Source of the DNA: Margaritifera margaritifera
Lineage: Eukaryota; Mollusca; Bivalvia; Unionida; Margaritiferidae
Reading direction: 5' to 3'
NCBI GenBank assembly: GCA_029931535.1
Contig: JAQPZY010001536.1
Coordinates: forward strand, 2,053,001-2,117,000
DNA: 64,000 nucleotides
The first letter of the stretch is position 1; every line of letters begins with the position of its first letter. A model generated the notes under the pieces. The model searched no databases and was not told the origin of the DNA. It saw only the letters and a program-made list of their open reading frames with translations. Positions 36,789-52,113 of this stretch are shown here, one piece after another. A program made the position numbers and the translations under genes.

Positions 36789-38177
36789 CACACACATTAA
36801 AAATAACATGGCTTTTAAAGTGTTGGTATAAAGGAATATATAAACATGATTTCAATAGTAGGCTACCACTTATTAATCATTATTGACATAAGAAAATTAC
36901 GAGAAAAAACAATGAATAATTCACGTTTTCTAAATGAATTAAACATGGTACATAATTTCATCGAAATCCCCTCTGCTTTCCCTATTATCTCTCTCTGTGT
37001 CTCTTATGCATAAGGGACAACGATACGTTGAAATCTGTGGAGTGAGAGAGAAAAAGACTTTGAGCTGGATGAAACCCTTGAACTTGAACTTACACCAAGT
37101 AACCTACAAGAACCTTAGTTGTCGTAATGGTATGTGTACACTTTCCATGGGATTTATCTAGTGTTCACAATACCAATAATACAAAGTTGCAATAGCCTGT
37201 CGAGACTGTACTGTAGATTTCTTGGTTAGGAGGCACACACACACTGTAATCTATTTAATGCTTTTTTTACACCTATATTATGGTTCTAAAAACAGATCTT
37301 TTCAAATATTATAATGTCTGAAGCCGCTCTCCCTCTCTCTCTTTCTCTCTCGCTGTATTGGTTGGTCAGGCATCAGACTAATTGACCAACAGAGAAACAA
37401 TAGGGATGGACACTACAAAAAAAGAATCTTATGAGAATTCTCCCCAAACACTCACCCTGCCTCTCTCTACCTCTCTCTCTCTCTCTCTCTCTCTTGAATG
37501 GTATGTCAGATTATCAGTTTTACTCCAATGTATCTCTCTCTCTGGATCATTGTCGCAAGCTACGGGCGATAATCCGTGAAAAATCCAGCGTAGTTGATTT
37601 TCGCGTCATGCGACGATGTCTATAGGCCTATGAATGATGGAACAATTTACAGACAAACCGACCAACGAAAAAGGAAAAAAGAGAGATGGAGGATACAAAC
37701 AATCTTAATTAAAGCATAGCAATGGCCTAGATCAGTTGTAAATAGATTTAAATGTTTGAATAACCTCTTGCTGATTCGTCATTTGCTTAGTCTATATTCC
37801 CCACTCGTTTCAATATACTCGACGGTGACTGAATCGCTGCGCGATCAGCGTTCAAGAAGTTAACCATGCAGTGTTTGTAGTGCTCTACTTTCTTCATTTA
37901 AACCAACTTTCATGTTTAAATCATAAGTGTGCCTTTTATTTATGAATGAAAATAGAAGCTAAAAAAAGAGCAAATTATCAATTTCCAAAGAGGATTGTGA
38001 ATAGCTGCAACAAGTGCAGCCTCATACAGCGGGCACACTGGGCAGGGATGTGAAGATTTCACTCTTTCCGTCAATACACAGTTTAAATGGAAACGAGGCT
38101 TGCCGAGATTCCTTTTAATGATAACTTTATCCATGTCGTGGTATATCAATGATACAGCGTACACACACATATACACA
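36789..38177. other. Gene-free stretch with CT-rich runs
   Basis: (CT)n at 37460-37494 and shorter CT-rich runs at 37329-37352 and 37530-37543. No gene recognised. Confidence 0.5.
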
Positions 38178-38959
<782 letters not shown>

Positions 38960-39245
38960 AAGTTTAACAAGTATATGAACGGATGTGATCAATGTATGGA
39001 ACTATCACCAGATATGATTAATATATGGAATTATAAACAAGTATGGCGGACATGTGGATCTATCAGCACGATATGATCAATGCATGAAATTCATAAACAA
39101 GTATGATTGATATATGGTTCATTAACAAGTATGATGGATGTTAGTTTGATTTTCAATCACATAGTGACATTGAATTTGCTTTTCACACGTATAGTGAGTG
39201 GCATTGAATTAGATTTTCACACATATGGTGATATTGAATTAGATT
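38960..39245. repeat. Two degenerate tandem arrays
   Basis: At 38970-39135, four to five diverged units of about 38 bp share ACAAGTATGAT and ATGTATGGAA. At 39145-39245, three units of about 34 bp share GATTTTCACACATA and GTGACATTGAATTAG. Both are heavily eroded. Confidence 0.6.
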
Positions 39246-39760
39246 GATTCAATAGTGGAACGAATGATGTTATTTATCTCGTATCCAATTCCTCAGCTTC
39301 CGTGCAATGGTGAAGGAACAACGTCATGTGGTCCGCTACTCCCGGTCTGCCGAAGGATTCTAATAAAGCCTTCTTATCGCGCAGACCCATTGGTCCAGAA
39401 CCTTTGGACCCTTTGGACCCTCACATTGATAAAACCAGACTCATCCTTCAAATCAACGTCGCCATTGACAGCAGCATCCGGGTCACACAAAACCCCAGAG
39501 TTCGATGACTCCATTGAACAGGTCTACTGAAAAAGAAGGCTTCCGTAAATGGGACAGCTTCCTAACAAAACTCATCTGCATTGTGCCGATACAGAGAATT
39601 TGGGCTATAAGTACCCTGGTTGTGGTCAAATCCACAGTCAGAGAACTCGAGGTAATCGGGTTTCTCACCGGTAAAACTGAAACTATACACCCCAGTGTAA
39701 CGCTGTACTTTGCAACAGTACACGTGTAAATTTTCGTTGATATATCATACAAAGGTATTT
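39246..39760 (-). pseudogene. Decayed collagen-like (Gly-X-Y) coding patch
   Basis: This patch is visibly richer in GC than its flanks. On the minus strand the frame at about 39320-39397 reads GPMGLRDKKALLESFGRPGV. Every third residue is Gly or an Asp, Ala or Glu whose codon is one base from a Gly codon (GAT, GCT, GAA, GAC). A second frame at about 39440-39463 reads GDVDLKDESGFI with the same every-third pattern, and GPKGPK sits between them in the third frame. Upstream, a 55-codon open run near 39570-39755 includes GEKPDYLEFSDCGFDHNQG with several cysteines. The pattern fits a collagen triple-helix exon decayed by substitutions and two frameshifts. No splice sites are assigned, and chance periodicity over about 20 triplets is possible. 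Confidence 0.35.
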
Positions 39761-41055
39761 CAGTACACACAATTTCGTGATAACAAGGACTGTCAATCAA
39801 ATCAAGATACAACTACATGTTTTATGGAAATGATAAAGTATATTTAAAATATATAAAACATGAACACTGTATATATATAGTATACAGTATTCGTGTAGTA
39901 TAACAAATACATGTTTACACAACCCCGTATTTGTTTCATTTTTTGCTTTTTTTGTTATATGTACAGACTAATGAGAATAACCGCCTGTTAATTTTATTTT
40001 TATTTTCACGACATATAAGAGCAATCTTGCTTTATATAATGTTTATATTTTAGTGCTTAAAATAATATGCATGAACAACGAGACATACGTGCATATTCTG
40101 CCAGGGATAGCTCGCATTAAGTAAGTATTATTATAACGATGAATAAAACTTTTCTCCTGAATTACACCAGGTCAAGTATAAGATACTATCAATACATGAA
40201 TCATATGTGTTACTGCCAGAAGAATGCTTTAAACTGAGTTCCTCCTGAATATTTCTTATCCCATCATTAAAAATATTACTCATATGTGTCACTGACAGAA
40301 TAATACATTATATCGAATTCCTCGTGAACATTTCCTATTCCATCATAAAAGATATCAATCACAGTATTTAAGTAAGACTTCATGTATAACAATCATTAGC
40401 AAGTAATTCCAAAAGCTCAAAACTGGATAATAATCTAATGCTTTCAACAATACAACATTGCAACCATTCATAACGTTTTGCGTCTCTAATGTAATACTGT
40501 ATATTGAATTTTGTGTATTGGCGCACACTTGGATCTTAATGATGGAAATGTCTCTTAAAATACGAATAGTAGATGAGATTTAAGTAAATACAATTTGTTA
40601 ATAAGAGAATTTTACGCTTACTACTATGATAGTGCTATGATATCAAAGATGCATTGCGAGCTACTTTTTAATACCCATGAAACATGTGTGGCCGTTGTTT
40701 TGTAAAACGTAAGGATTGTATTTGATTATATAAGCATGTTATATTTTATAACAATAAAGATAAGTATTATTTCATGATAAAAAGACATAATATGTATTTT
40801 GAAAAATGTGCAAGAACGTGAGTATTTTGATTAGACGTAGGATCAAACAAATAAGAATTGATTACTATAAGTTTTGTTCTCCTGTTCTATCATCGTACTG
40901 TTCAAATTAAGAACTGTGCCTTTTCAACTCCTTTCTTTGTATTTGTGAGAGCAGAAAATACTCATATAGTTGCTTCTGTTTCAAAAATGAATTCATCTAT
41001 CATCAGTTAGTAAGGCCAATCTTTGACTTTATTCTATTTGTTTGTCTCTCTGTCA
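39761..41055. other. Gene-free stretch
   Basis: AT-rich; nothing recognised. Confidence 0.5.
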
Positions 41056-41140
41056 GTATGTATGTATGTATGTATGTATGTATGTATGTATGTATGTATG
41101 TATGTATGTATGTATGTATGTATGTATGCATGTATGTGTG
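41056..41140. repeat. (GTAT)n microsatellite
   Basis: About 21 tetranucleotide units; the reading frames MYVC and HTYI are artefacts. Confidence 0.95.
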
Positions 41141-41535
41141 TATCTTTGTGACAAGTCATATTCTTCTTTATTTTGTTTGGGTCTTACCGATGCAGCTGTG
41201 CACCTTTGACCTTTTATGTTCAAATATGGAACAGTTAACAACGTAATTCTTGTACACCAATATGTATTAAGGACGTTTGTTACAATGTTTTATGGTTTAG
41301 AATATGAATAGATTCTATTAGTTTCTTGCAGAAAATGGGCTTTACTTCGAATGAGAGAAAAACCTTGTTTACAATATCATGCCCAACAAATTTACTAGGG
41401 CTCATATCACATACAGATCTTGGCGTGTCACTGTTGTGTATGAAGTAAATAGAGAAATGAAATTTGTGAGAAATTAAGGCGTTATTCAGATACAGAATGT
41501 CATCCTCAATGGACAGATAGCATCATGCAGAAAAG

Positions 41536-41537
<2 letters not shown>

Positions 41538-41616
<79 letters not shown>
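41538..41616. repeat. (TA)n microsatellite
   Basis: About 39 perfect TA units. Confidence 0.95.
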
Positions 41617-41621
<5 letters not shown>

Positions 41622-41713
41622 CTCCAGATGCGAATAAACAGCGAATTTAGCTTACATAAAGAACTCGAGCCCAAAAGTGCTGCTTTTAATCCACCCTGCG
41701 TCAGTTTTCTTTC

Positions 41714-41880
41714 CTGTGAGTTTACTCAAATGAACCGGCAGAGCTGGGCCTATGCAGTTTATAATGACTAATCAGTAGAACAAACAACATAGACCCTGAT
41801 CTGCCGGCGCATTATGCGACGGCAGATCAGGTTCTACGTTGTATGCATTTTGGACTCGAGTTATACGCGAGTATAGACGG
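41714..41880 (-). mobile_element. MITE-like element, copy 2 (inverted, truncated)
   Basis: Reverse complement of the element at 22924-23131. The GGCAGAGCTGGGCCTATGCA stretch, the TGACTAATCAGTAGAACA spacer, the hairpin at 41791-41835 (AGACCCTGAT...ATCAGGTTCT) and the end GAGTTATACGCGAGTATA all align in order. Part of the weaker hairpin and the outer left inverted repeat are eroded. Two diverged copies show a repeat family rather than a unique structure. Confidence 0.7.
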
Positions 41881-42213
41881 TAGGCGCTTGAGATCAAAAT
41901 GATTGAGAGGCTTCAGATCAAAATGATTGAAAAGCTTTACCAAGCAAAAATCCTTTCTCATGTGTTCTAAATTGACTTTGTATTGCAAATCGTCTCTTTG
42001 GTAAAAATTAATAAATGATATGATTTCTATTTTTCTGCGATGAGACGCACATTCCGAGTAATTGTTACGGAAGGACATTACAAAATAAATTATTTCTAGC
42101 TTGACTTTGAAAGAAGCAATATTTCGCTTGAAATATATTACCTCATTTGAAAGGCAATTGAATGGGGGAGATAGAGAACATTAGATCATTAGAACTGATA
42201 TAACGAGATTTGT

Positions 42214-42244
<31 letters not shown>

Positions 42245-44369
42245 TGCACCCACTTATTGAAGAATCTATATACCTGCCTTAGCGTGAGAATTTGTCCGTA
42301 TAAATCGAAGTTATCACAAGTTACACAGCAAATTATTGTTTTATTTTGTTTAATTATTGTATTCTCAGATACACATAAGCTGACATAGAATTTAATTTTT
42401 AAGTCCGTTTAATTTGATTCAATTAAATCTTTTACTGTCTCAAACACACGATATATTTATAGGTAAAAGTGGGATAAACAATAATAACAGTGGCAGTTGT
42501 AGGGACCTTCATTCCTATACTTTTGTTTAGCATATGTACATGCTGGTACAGTTCGATTGTTGTTGTTTTTTTCTCTCTCACTTTTTACAATTATTTTGTT
42601 TTTACGTATAGTAGCAACAAACTATTCACAAAGTGTTGAAATAAACATATGCAATGTTTTCCTCAACGACACATAGAACACTTTGGATAACTTCAAAAAT
42701 AAGTTCAACATTTATGACACGAAATACAACAGTGATGGGAAACACTAGAAATAGCGAAGAGTATACTTACCTTCTAGTTAAGTATAATAAAAACAAATTC
42801 GTAAAAATGTTATTCAGACGTAATTACTGGTCAAAATGTTAATTTATACGCAATTAGGAAATAGTAGGCTATACAAATATAGGAAAATAATGCCTGCCTA
42901 TGAAAATAAAATATAAGTTTGTTATATGCCTTTAATGTATGATCCAACAGCATTGGCTAAAAGTGTTGCAATGTCTATTTATTGTTGAAGCAGGCGTTCA
43001 GTTTGTCAAGAATAGGTTCATAAAATAAAAACATGTCGTGTTTTGATATGCATTTACTTTGGAGACATTAAGAAGGTTTCGAAACACGTCATCATTGTAA
43101 TAGGTACATTTAAAACAACCTATTCATTTATTAGGAACACCACCTAACATGATAACTGTCTTTGAGTGACAGCCACAATTTGTTACTGATTGTCTAAATT
43201 GATTGTCTTTGGTCTACAAAGACATTCCAACACGATATTTTTCACTGCTTTCCATTTTAATCGTTACAATTTCAAGGTTCTTAACTGCGCCAAAGACAAT
43301 TTTTGACTATAAAATATAGCCCTTGCATGGATCCATCTATGTACCAACATGAAATCTGAGCTATTTTAATCACGATCCTGTATGTAGTAAACGGATATAT
43401 CTATTGATTAGTAAGTTAGACATCCCGTGAATGTAAATATGGATGATAGTCTAGGAAGAAACTTCCATTTGTATGACAATCTTTAAAATAACGACCATTA
43501 TGTCCCGTTCAAGTATGCAAGTATAGCACAGTAACTGCGAGACAGTCATCTGAGCGAATAATACGGCAGCCACAGCAGCAAAATCGTTGTACATTAATAT
43601 CTTTTATCTGATGAGGCAGAAATAAAATGTAATGTAAGTTAAGTCTTCTTTAATATGATTTTGATGTTTGTGTACGATATGTGATGTAGCTAAAAGCTTT
43701 AAAGAACAATGCAATTGCCCTCATATTAAAAGAACATCCCAATAATAAATTACGTAGCATTTTCAGCTTCAAAACAGCAATCGCTTACTTTCAAGCTATT
43801 TTGATAGATCAGTTTATGTTTTCCTCTAGATTTATTTTTTCACAGTGCAACTGTCTCACAAAGATGTAAGTTCCAACCTTTGATTTCAATGGATGTCACA
43901 GAAACCGCAATCTTTGACGTGAAAACTGGGTTTCACAAAGTTCTTGAATTGGATTTTGTTACGAAATTGCGTTACTTGTCTATTTTTTCACTTAGTTTGT
44001 CTTTTCAAAATAGCTTATTAGATATGTCAATTTTGAAATATTTTTTTTTATTGAGTACACACGTTTTATACCTTGATTTTGGAAGGTAAGCATGAGGCGT
44101 CTTTTATTGTCATTAGGCCAACAGGCTAAAGATATGTCCCCAGTTCCACTTAAATGTTTGATATTTCTTCTAAAATTGAGATTTTGCTGTATCTGGCCCA
44201 TTATACCTTTCAAAATAGTGGTGATTTTGTCAGCAGCAGAGATATCAGACAGGTTGAAAACCAGTTCTTACATTTCGAAATTGTACGCCTGAAGGTCTTT
44301 CTATTCCTGGAAGAAAGGGGCTAAGATATGATTTTAATTCTAGGAAATCTTCAGCGAACATATGTATAT

Positions 44370-44373
<4 letters not shown>
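41881..44373. other. Gene-free stretch
   Basis: Contains an A-run at 42211-42233. No recognised gene or element. Confidence 0.5.
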
Positions 44374-44425
<52 letters not shown>

Positions 44426-44426
44426 C
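44374..44426. repeat. (AC)n-(AT)n compound microsatellite
   Basis: About 21 AC units then four to five AT units, followed by (ATC)n-like ATCATCATCATCATG. Confidence 0.95.
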
Positions 44427-44574
44427 ATCATCATCATGATGCTGTATGAGTATTTTAATCCTTGATACCTAGCAAATCTTCAGTTGATGAATTCTTTGTT
44501 GCAAGCAAAAGAATATGAACAATAGTAGCCATTTGAAGAAAAACAATTGAGATTGTTTTGAAGTGGGACAACAT

Positions 44575-44637
44575 TTTGTTTGCTGGGGAGGGGTGAGTAG
44601 GGGTTTGTTTGCTGGGGAGGGGTGAGTAGGGGGTTTG
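44575..44637. repeat. 28-bp tandem repeat, two units
   Basis: Unit core TTTGCTGGGGAGGGGTGAGT, two near-identical copies; a G-rich strand in an AT-rich region. Confidence 0.85.
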
Positions 44638-45368
44638 GTCCCGCAAGAAAAGGTAATCGCATCTTTTATCGGTATCGTCTAATGATCATTTTAAGGCGGT
44701 ACCGTTTAAATTGGATCTTCCTTCGGTTGAATAAGGTATCTGAACTGGTGTTTAAATGTTGCCTTGTCCCCCAGATTACAAGTAATATTGTTAATGTCGA
44801 TGTCCTCCCACCCCCAATTCCCTACCCCCCCCCCTGCTCAACTATCAGATGTTTCGTGTTCTTTGGTGCTCCATTGTTTGTCTTTATGTATATTGTTTGT
44901 TTAACAACATAAATATCATCTACATTTTTCAAGTATTCTTCTCGTTAATATAAGTCCTCACCCCCTCCCCTTTTATTGTTCACCATACACACAAATCCTT
45001 AGAATGAAAGTTTTCTGGCACAATGATTCCACGCTGAACATCGTACAATGCTATTCATTTGATTGTACAAACTTGATGCTTTAGTTTTGGTTTGACTGAT
45101 TCATTGATTTGTCCTCCTATCTTGTATATTTTATGTACAAAGATAAGAACACATCCTACAATCTCAATTTTGGACACACGTGTGTAAGCGTAGTTTAAAA
45201 TTAATTATCAATTTGATCTCTTTGCAGCTATCATGTTTAAAAATAAAAGGAAAAAGAAGAAAATAAAACTTACGAATATGATGTTGCTTTAGATATTTTG
45301 CGTGCAGTAAAGTCATGCATCATCAAAAACATTTTACCTGTGAGAATTCCTCAGGTATAAATCTAGAG

Positions 45369-45378
<10 letters not shown>
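44638..45378. other. Gene-free stretch
   Basis: C-rich runs at 44808-44834 and 44960-44970; nothing else recognised. Confidence 0.5.
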
Positions 45379-45450
<72 letters not shown>

Positions 45451-45455
45451 TTGGT

Positions 45456-45546
<91 letters not shown>

Positions 45547-45560
45547 TGTGTGTGTTATTT
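45379..45560. repeat. (TA)n, spacer, (TA)n-(TG)n compound microsatellite
   Basis: (TA)n to 45446, an 18-bp GT-rich spacer, (TA)n to 45521, then (TG)n to 45560. All open frames here are microsatellite translations. Confidence 0.95.
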
Positions 45561-46172
45561 TCTTTTCCTGCGTAAATACCCGATATATTTCGTCGTGTGG
45601 TACAAAACACGTGATATTTTAACGACTGGCGAATATATCCGGTTTTTAAGCAAGAAAAGAAAATTTTATTTGTATTATATACCAAACTTGTTCCTGAATC
45701 GAAGCTTAGAAGATTAAACTCACTCTTCAGTACCCCACCCCACCCCACCCCCTTTTCGTAAATTCACCTCACTTCCAACGACTGATCATATAAATATCTG
45801 CGACTAGAGAGAGGGGTATGATTGGGATGACCTAATCTGTTGCAGTAAATACATTTTTCTGACATTTTGAACAATATTTTACTCTATCTGACGACAAAGC
45901 AAGTCCGATTCAGCAATAGATACGCGAGCATAGTCGAGTCCAATTTCTTTATCAAAATATAATTTCCATGTCTGACAGGTAATCCAATTTCCATTTATTC
46001 GTTCTAGCTCACAAAGTGCTCGTTTTTTCTTGCTAACTTCTATAGGACACACAATCAAGAACAGCATGGCATGATGGGAATTCTTGTATAAGGATATATT
46101 TTCACATGTGAAAATATAGGAATGAAAAAATTATGAAAATTATTTCACCAATAATTTTATACATTTCACACT
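45561..46172. other. Gene-free stretch
   Basis: Nothing recognised on either strand. Confidence 0.5.
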
Positions 46173-46193
46173 TAAGTATATATATATATGTGC

Positions 46194-46267
<74 letters not shown>

Positions 46268-46290
46268 ATGTGTGTGTGTGTGTGTGTGTG
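46173..46290. repeat. (TA)n-(TG)n compound microsatellite
   Basis: (TA)n with a GTGCG interruption to 46250, then (TG)n to 46290, where a dispersed repeat begins at once. Confidence 0.95.
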
Positions 46291-46440
46291 GTGAAACCCC
46301 CCAGAAATCGAACCTTCAATATACCGGAAACCCCTCAAAACCGAAATTTTGTTGGAGTCCCGAAGTTTTGCTTCTTTAATATCAGCATTTTTCCCAATAA
46401 ACCGAAACATTTCAACTGCGAAAACGGAAATAAATTGAGT
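46291..46440 (+). repeat. Dispersed repeat abutting microsatellite, copy A
   Basis: Starts GTGAAACCCCCCAGAAATCG and contains CCCCTCAAAACCGAAATTTT and CCCGAAG. A related block is at 47345-47396. Both touch a long microsatellite. Family unknown. Confidence 0.55.
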
Positions 46441-47344
46441 TCCCAAATTTCAATTTTACATTCCCCCCTCCCCCCCTCCCCCCCCCATAAAACCGAAACT
46501 CACTTCAAACTTGGAAATGTAATGTAGCTGCTAAATTGCTGACACACGCTGGAACAGATTATTTATGGTTAGCAAGTACTGTTGTAGGCTTATCTGTGAT
46601 AAAAAGATCCAGAAAATGTCCCACGGGCACGCATGGTTAAAGCAATACTTGACACGCGCACCGAAACAGATTAGGGCTGACAATACGCTAATCTGAAGTC
46701 CTTTGATCGCAAAAAAGAGCCAGCTTTTAAGGCAAATTATTATAACTAAATGCTTGTAGGTAAGCCATTTAAGAAAGATCATGTTTATCTTCTTATTATA
46801 TAATTGTGATTGATGCTATTCATTTGTATACATGATTGTTTGTTTTTTGTTTTGTTTTTTAAATTAAATATCAGGGCTTTATTAACCAGGCATGTAGCCT
46901 TGCTTTTGATGCTTTGCCGACAGAGACCGACAAAACCGTATTCTAACAGTCCGATTCACTCAACTGATTTTCAATGGGGAAAAATCATTACATACATGTA
47001 GTTAAGCAGCCATGACTGTCATTTGTCTTCACTCACAGGTCAAGATGTCAGAACAACCAGCTAAGCGTAGTAGGATTGAACTAGTAGGATAAAATTAGTC
47101 TGATCGATGAGTATGAATCTGTACCAAAACCTTTACAATAATAACAGTTTTCTTACCTTTGTGTCCTGACGTGCAGGGCCGAATGGCCACACACGTCGTA
47201 AATCCCAAAACAAAACAATCAATTAACTTTGTGCACTCTTACAAACACAGAGACCGATGTCCTCTTATAATTACGCTCTCTCTCTCGTCACATAATCGCT
47301 TAGAAAAATACATTTTGTTTCACATCTGCGATAACCTCAGTAAA
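46441..47344. other. Gene-free stretch
   Basis: A C-rich run lies at 46463-46488. No gene recognised. Confidence 0.5.
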
Positions 47345-48329
<985 letters not shown>

Positions 48330-49449
48330 AATTTAAATTATAACCATTTTTCCAACCGATACGTTTTATTACACAATTTTGTGAAATTTTTTTCATTATT
48401 TTTATAAAACACTGCTTTCGTAATTTGTAAGATTTGTTTTTTTAAGATTTTTTTGTTTGTTGAAGCACAGCGTGATTTATAAATGTTATATTTTGCAATC
48501 ATAATGAAGAAATTCATTAGATCACCAAACTTGTCATTTCGAAGAAAAACATCACTGTTGTAAATCGTAATATTTGGTATATAAGTCTTAATTCATAAAA
48601 AAAGGATTCCCAAAATCTTCAATAACTGTACAATCATACAATAAATGTTCAATACTTTCGCCTTCTTGTTCACAAAAAGGTACATTCATCTTCATCCATG
48701 AAATTTATATTTGTCAAAAGTTGATTTGTTTAAATAATTCTGTGCATGAACTTAAACTAAAAGGCAATGAAATTTGTGTCTTAGGTGCATTTCTTAACCA
48801 AAATTTGAGATTTGTTTCCAGTTTCAATCACTTATCTGGCACCTTAATTATCTGAACCAATCTTAATATTTTCCATAAGATTTATTTGTTTTGTTATTCA
48901 CCAAATCTTTATATAGAAATTTTAAATTCTAATTTGTTAAGAGAAAATTTAGTTCTGAATTTACATTCATAACAGTGTTTCTTATCTCGGTATTATTTTT
49001 AATCTTTATTTTCCATTGACCAGATATTTTAGTGAGCTTTTTCACATAGTGCTTCTAAATTTAATAATGATCATTGACTATCAAAGAGATGTTTGATACA
49101 GGTTATTCCATTTGACCGCCATTCTGTGTAGAAAAGAAAGTTATTAATATCAACAAAAGTTAGAATATCCTGTGACAAGTATTATTCAACTGATGAGGGC
49201 TCCTTTTTCCATGTTGTTAAGGCATGGATAACGTCTTGCCAAAATTTATTACTAATACATTTACGAATTTAATTTGGTATCCCCTACTTTGAATATCAAG
49301 ATACCTCCAAATAATTTTTTTAAAAACCCAATTCTGCCAAAGTCATTCTTCATTTGCAATAAGGCGTATAATTCACAGGATCTTCATGTATTGAATTCAA
49401 GGATGAACATAAACCATGTCTATGCTACCGTCTGTAGATGGATCGATAA

Positions 49450-49450
<1 letters not shown>

Positions 49451-49511
<61 letters not shown>
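49451..49511. repeat. (TA)n microsatellite inside LINE
   Basis: About 30 perfect units between reverse-transcriptase and C-terminal remnants. Confidence 0.95.
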
Positions 49512-49515
<4 letters not shown>

Positions 49516-50143
49516 TTCAATTCATTTTCTATATACAATGGAGGATTAGGCATTGTTGAGAATAAATTATAAAATTTTGGCAAAATCAGTGATTTTCATC
49601 AAAGTTGTTTTTTCAATAAGGAACAGATTTCTCCTCATTCAACAGCCCAGAAGTTTCTTGGCTTCTTTTAACTTCTTTGTATAATTCAACTCGAACATAT
49701 TATGTAAGTTCAAACAAAACTCTATTCCTAAAAGTAGATGGGAAGAAGGAGAAGACAAATATAATCACCAAAATTAAAAGATTTCAGAGCATTTTCCAAA
49801 AAGTCACATTCTGAACGAGTTAAATGCTTTCGCAAAATCAATTAATAAGACGAGGATAAACTGATTTATTTCATCGAGGAAGTTCATAAAATCATTTAAA
49901 ATTCTAGTGTTTTAACCAATAAATCTCCATTTCATAAAACCTTTCTGATTATCACTTATAATAGATGGAAGTATATTCTAAAGCCTACTTGCTACTGAAG
50001 TTCATGTTATTTTCTTGTCCACATTGACAACGAAATTAGTCTCCAATTTTAAAAAAAATCTTTTATCTTTATCTTCTTTTTGAATACACGAGATAATTCC
50101 CTGAGACTAAAAGTCAGACAAAGTTTTATTTTCGTATCCAAAA

Positions 50144-50248
<105 letters not shown>

Positions 50249-50964
50249 TTCACCCAAAACTTATAAAATTAAACAGTAAATCCATCAGAACCAGGACTGG
50301 TTTCATTTTTAAGTGCTAATTCACACTCAAGAAAGGTCATCTTACCCTCACAAGAGTTTTTCTCATCAATTGTAAGTTTTGTTTTTATCATGCATGAAGA
50401 AGTGTTCGTTTGTTTGTAGCTCACTATTAGTTTTGCCTTGATAAAGCTTTTCATAAAAATCCTTTTGTTGATTCAGTATTTCATTTTGACCTTTTAACCT
50501 TTTCCCGTCATCCAAAATGAATTCCTTCATTATTTTGTTAATGTAATTCATCTTTTCCAGGTTAAGAAAGTATTTTGAATTCTTTTCACCAAATTCATAC
50601 TATCTTGTCTTTGATCTTAACATTACTCCTTCTGTATGGTTTTTCCTTATTTCTTCTACTTCGGTTTGTTTATTAGTGATTTTTGCTGTAACCTCTGTAT
50701 CATTTCTTTTCTTATGCGATTGGCTTAAAATTAAAATATCAGTTCCAGCTCTTTTAGCACGTTGTGTTGTTTTATTTGCCCTTGCCTTTGCCTGTGAATA
50801 TTCAGTTGTTTTAGTTCTAATTTTTATTTAAAGAACTAAAAGAAAGAGCTGATCATTGCATTTTGGATTTACTTGTAGGGAATAATTGTCATCGACCCTC
50901 AAGGTATGACTCTTGAACTGTATTAAAAAAAATAATTGAGTTAGTGTATTCCTGTTGCCTTAGC

Positions 50965-51440
50965 AACCATGATCTCTAGGTAGTGTAGATAATGACAAGG
51001 TTAAAGTTATAACAGAGTGGCAATAACCATGATCTCTAGGTAGTGTAGATAATGACAAGGTTAAAGTTATAACAGAGTGGCAATAACCATGATCTCTAGG
51101 TAGTGTAGATAATGACAAGGTTAAAGTTATAACAGAGTGGCAATAATCATGATCTCTAGGTAGTGTAGATAATGACAAGGTTAAAGTTATAACAGAGTGG
51201 CAATAACCATGATCTCTAGGTAGTGTAGATAATGACAAGGTTAAAGTTATAACAGAGTGGCAATAACCATGATCACTAGGTAGCGTAGATAATGACAAGG
51301 TTAAAGTTATAACAGAGTGGCAATAACCATGATCTCTAGGTAGTGTAGATAATGACAAGGTCAAAGTTATAACAGAGTGGCAATAACCATGATCTCTAGG
51401 TAGTGTAGATAATGACAAGGTTAAAGTTATAACAGAGTGG
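50965..51440. repeat. 60-bp minisatellite inside LINE, 8 units
   Basis: Eight near-identical 60-bp units with core GATCTCTAGGTAGTGTAGAT. Differences are a handful of single bases. Sixty is divisible by three, so the minus strand stays open for 152 codons (51418-50960) as a 20-residue repeat containing LSTLPRDHGYCHSVITLT. The array sits between endonuclease and reverse-transcriptase remnants. Its high identity implies recent expansion or homogenisation. The open frame is probably a by-product, not a protein. Confidence 0.95.
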
Positions 51441-52113
51441 TCTGTTTTGTACAGTGGAACAATAGATGAATCTTAAAAAATGAAATCATGTCCTCAGAGA
51501 TCAGGAAATAGTCTAATATGCGTTGTTTTATAGGACTAGGCTCTCTCCAAGTAAATAATTATTTATCTCTATGATCTGGATTGACTATTCTCCATGGAAA
51601 TCTAGTTCATTCTTGATACCATGGACCGTTGTTCCGGCCATGGGATTTCTCTCATGAATAATATTATATGCATCAAGTTCCATGTCATGAACAACATTCC
51701 AGTCACCACATATGATAATAGATGAATTATCAAACTAACAATATCTTGTCTCATATTATTAAAGAAGTCTGGGCTATCATCATAATGACCGTATAGATTG
51801 ATAAAAATTATTATAGTTCCATTAATCAGTATATCTAATACAGTGTATCGACATCGTATTCTTTGGATGAAAAATTCCAAAATATTTCTAAAAAGAATGG
51901 CGACACCAGCACTATTACTAGATTTATGGCTTAAAACACACCGGGAACTCCATTCTGCCTCCCAATTTGTTTCAATCTGAGTAGTACTGTGTGTTTATTG
52001 TAAACATATAATGGATGCATTTTTTTAGCCCAGTGGAAGATATCTCTCCTTTTTAAGCTGGAAATGTCCAGAGTCCTTACATTCATTGATACAATTTTAA
52101 TTTGATTATTCAT

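Noticed and set aside
50960..51440. CRISPR array or repeat-protein gene
   Set aside because: Units are contiguous with no unique spacers and lie in a eukaryotic LINE; the 20-residue frame follows from the 60-bp period.
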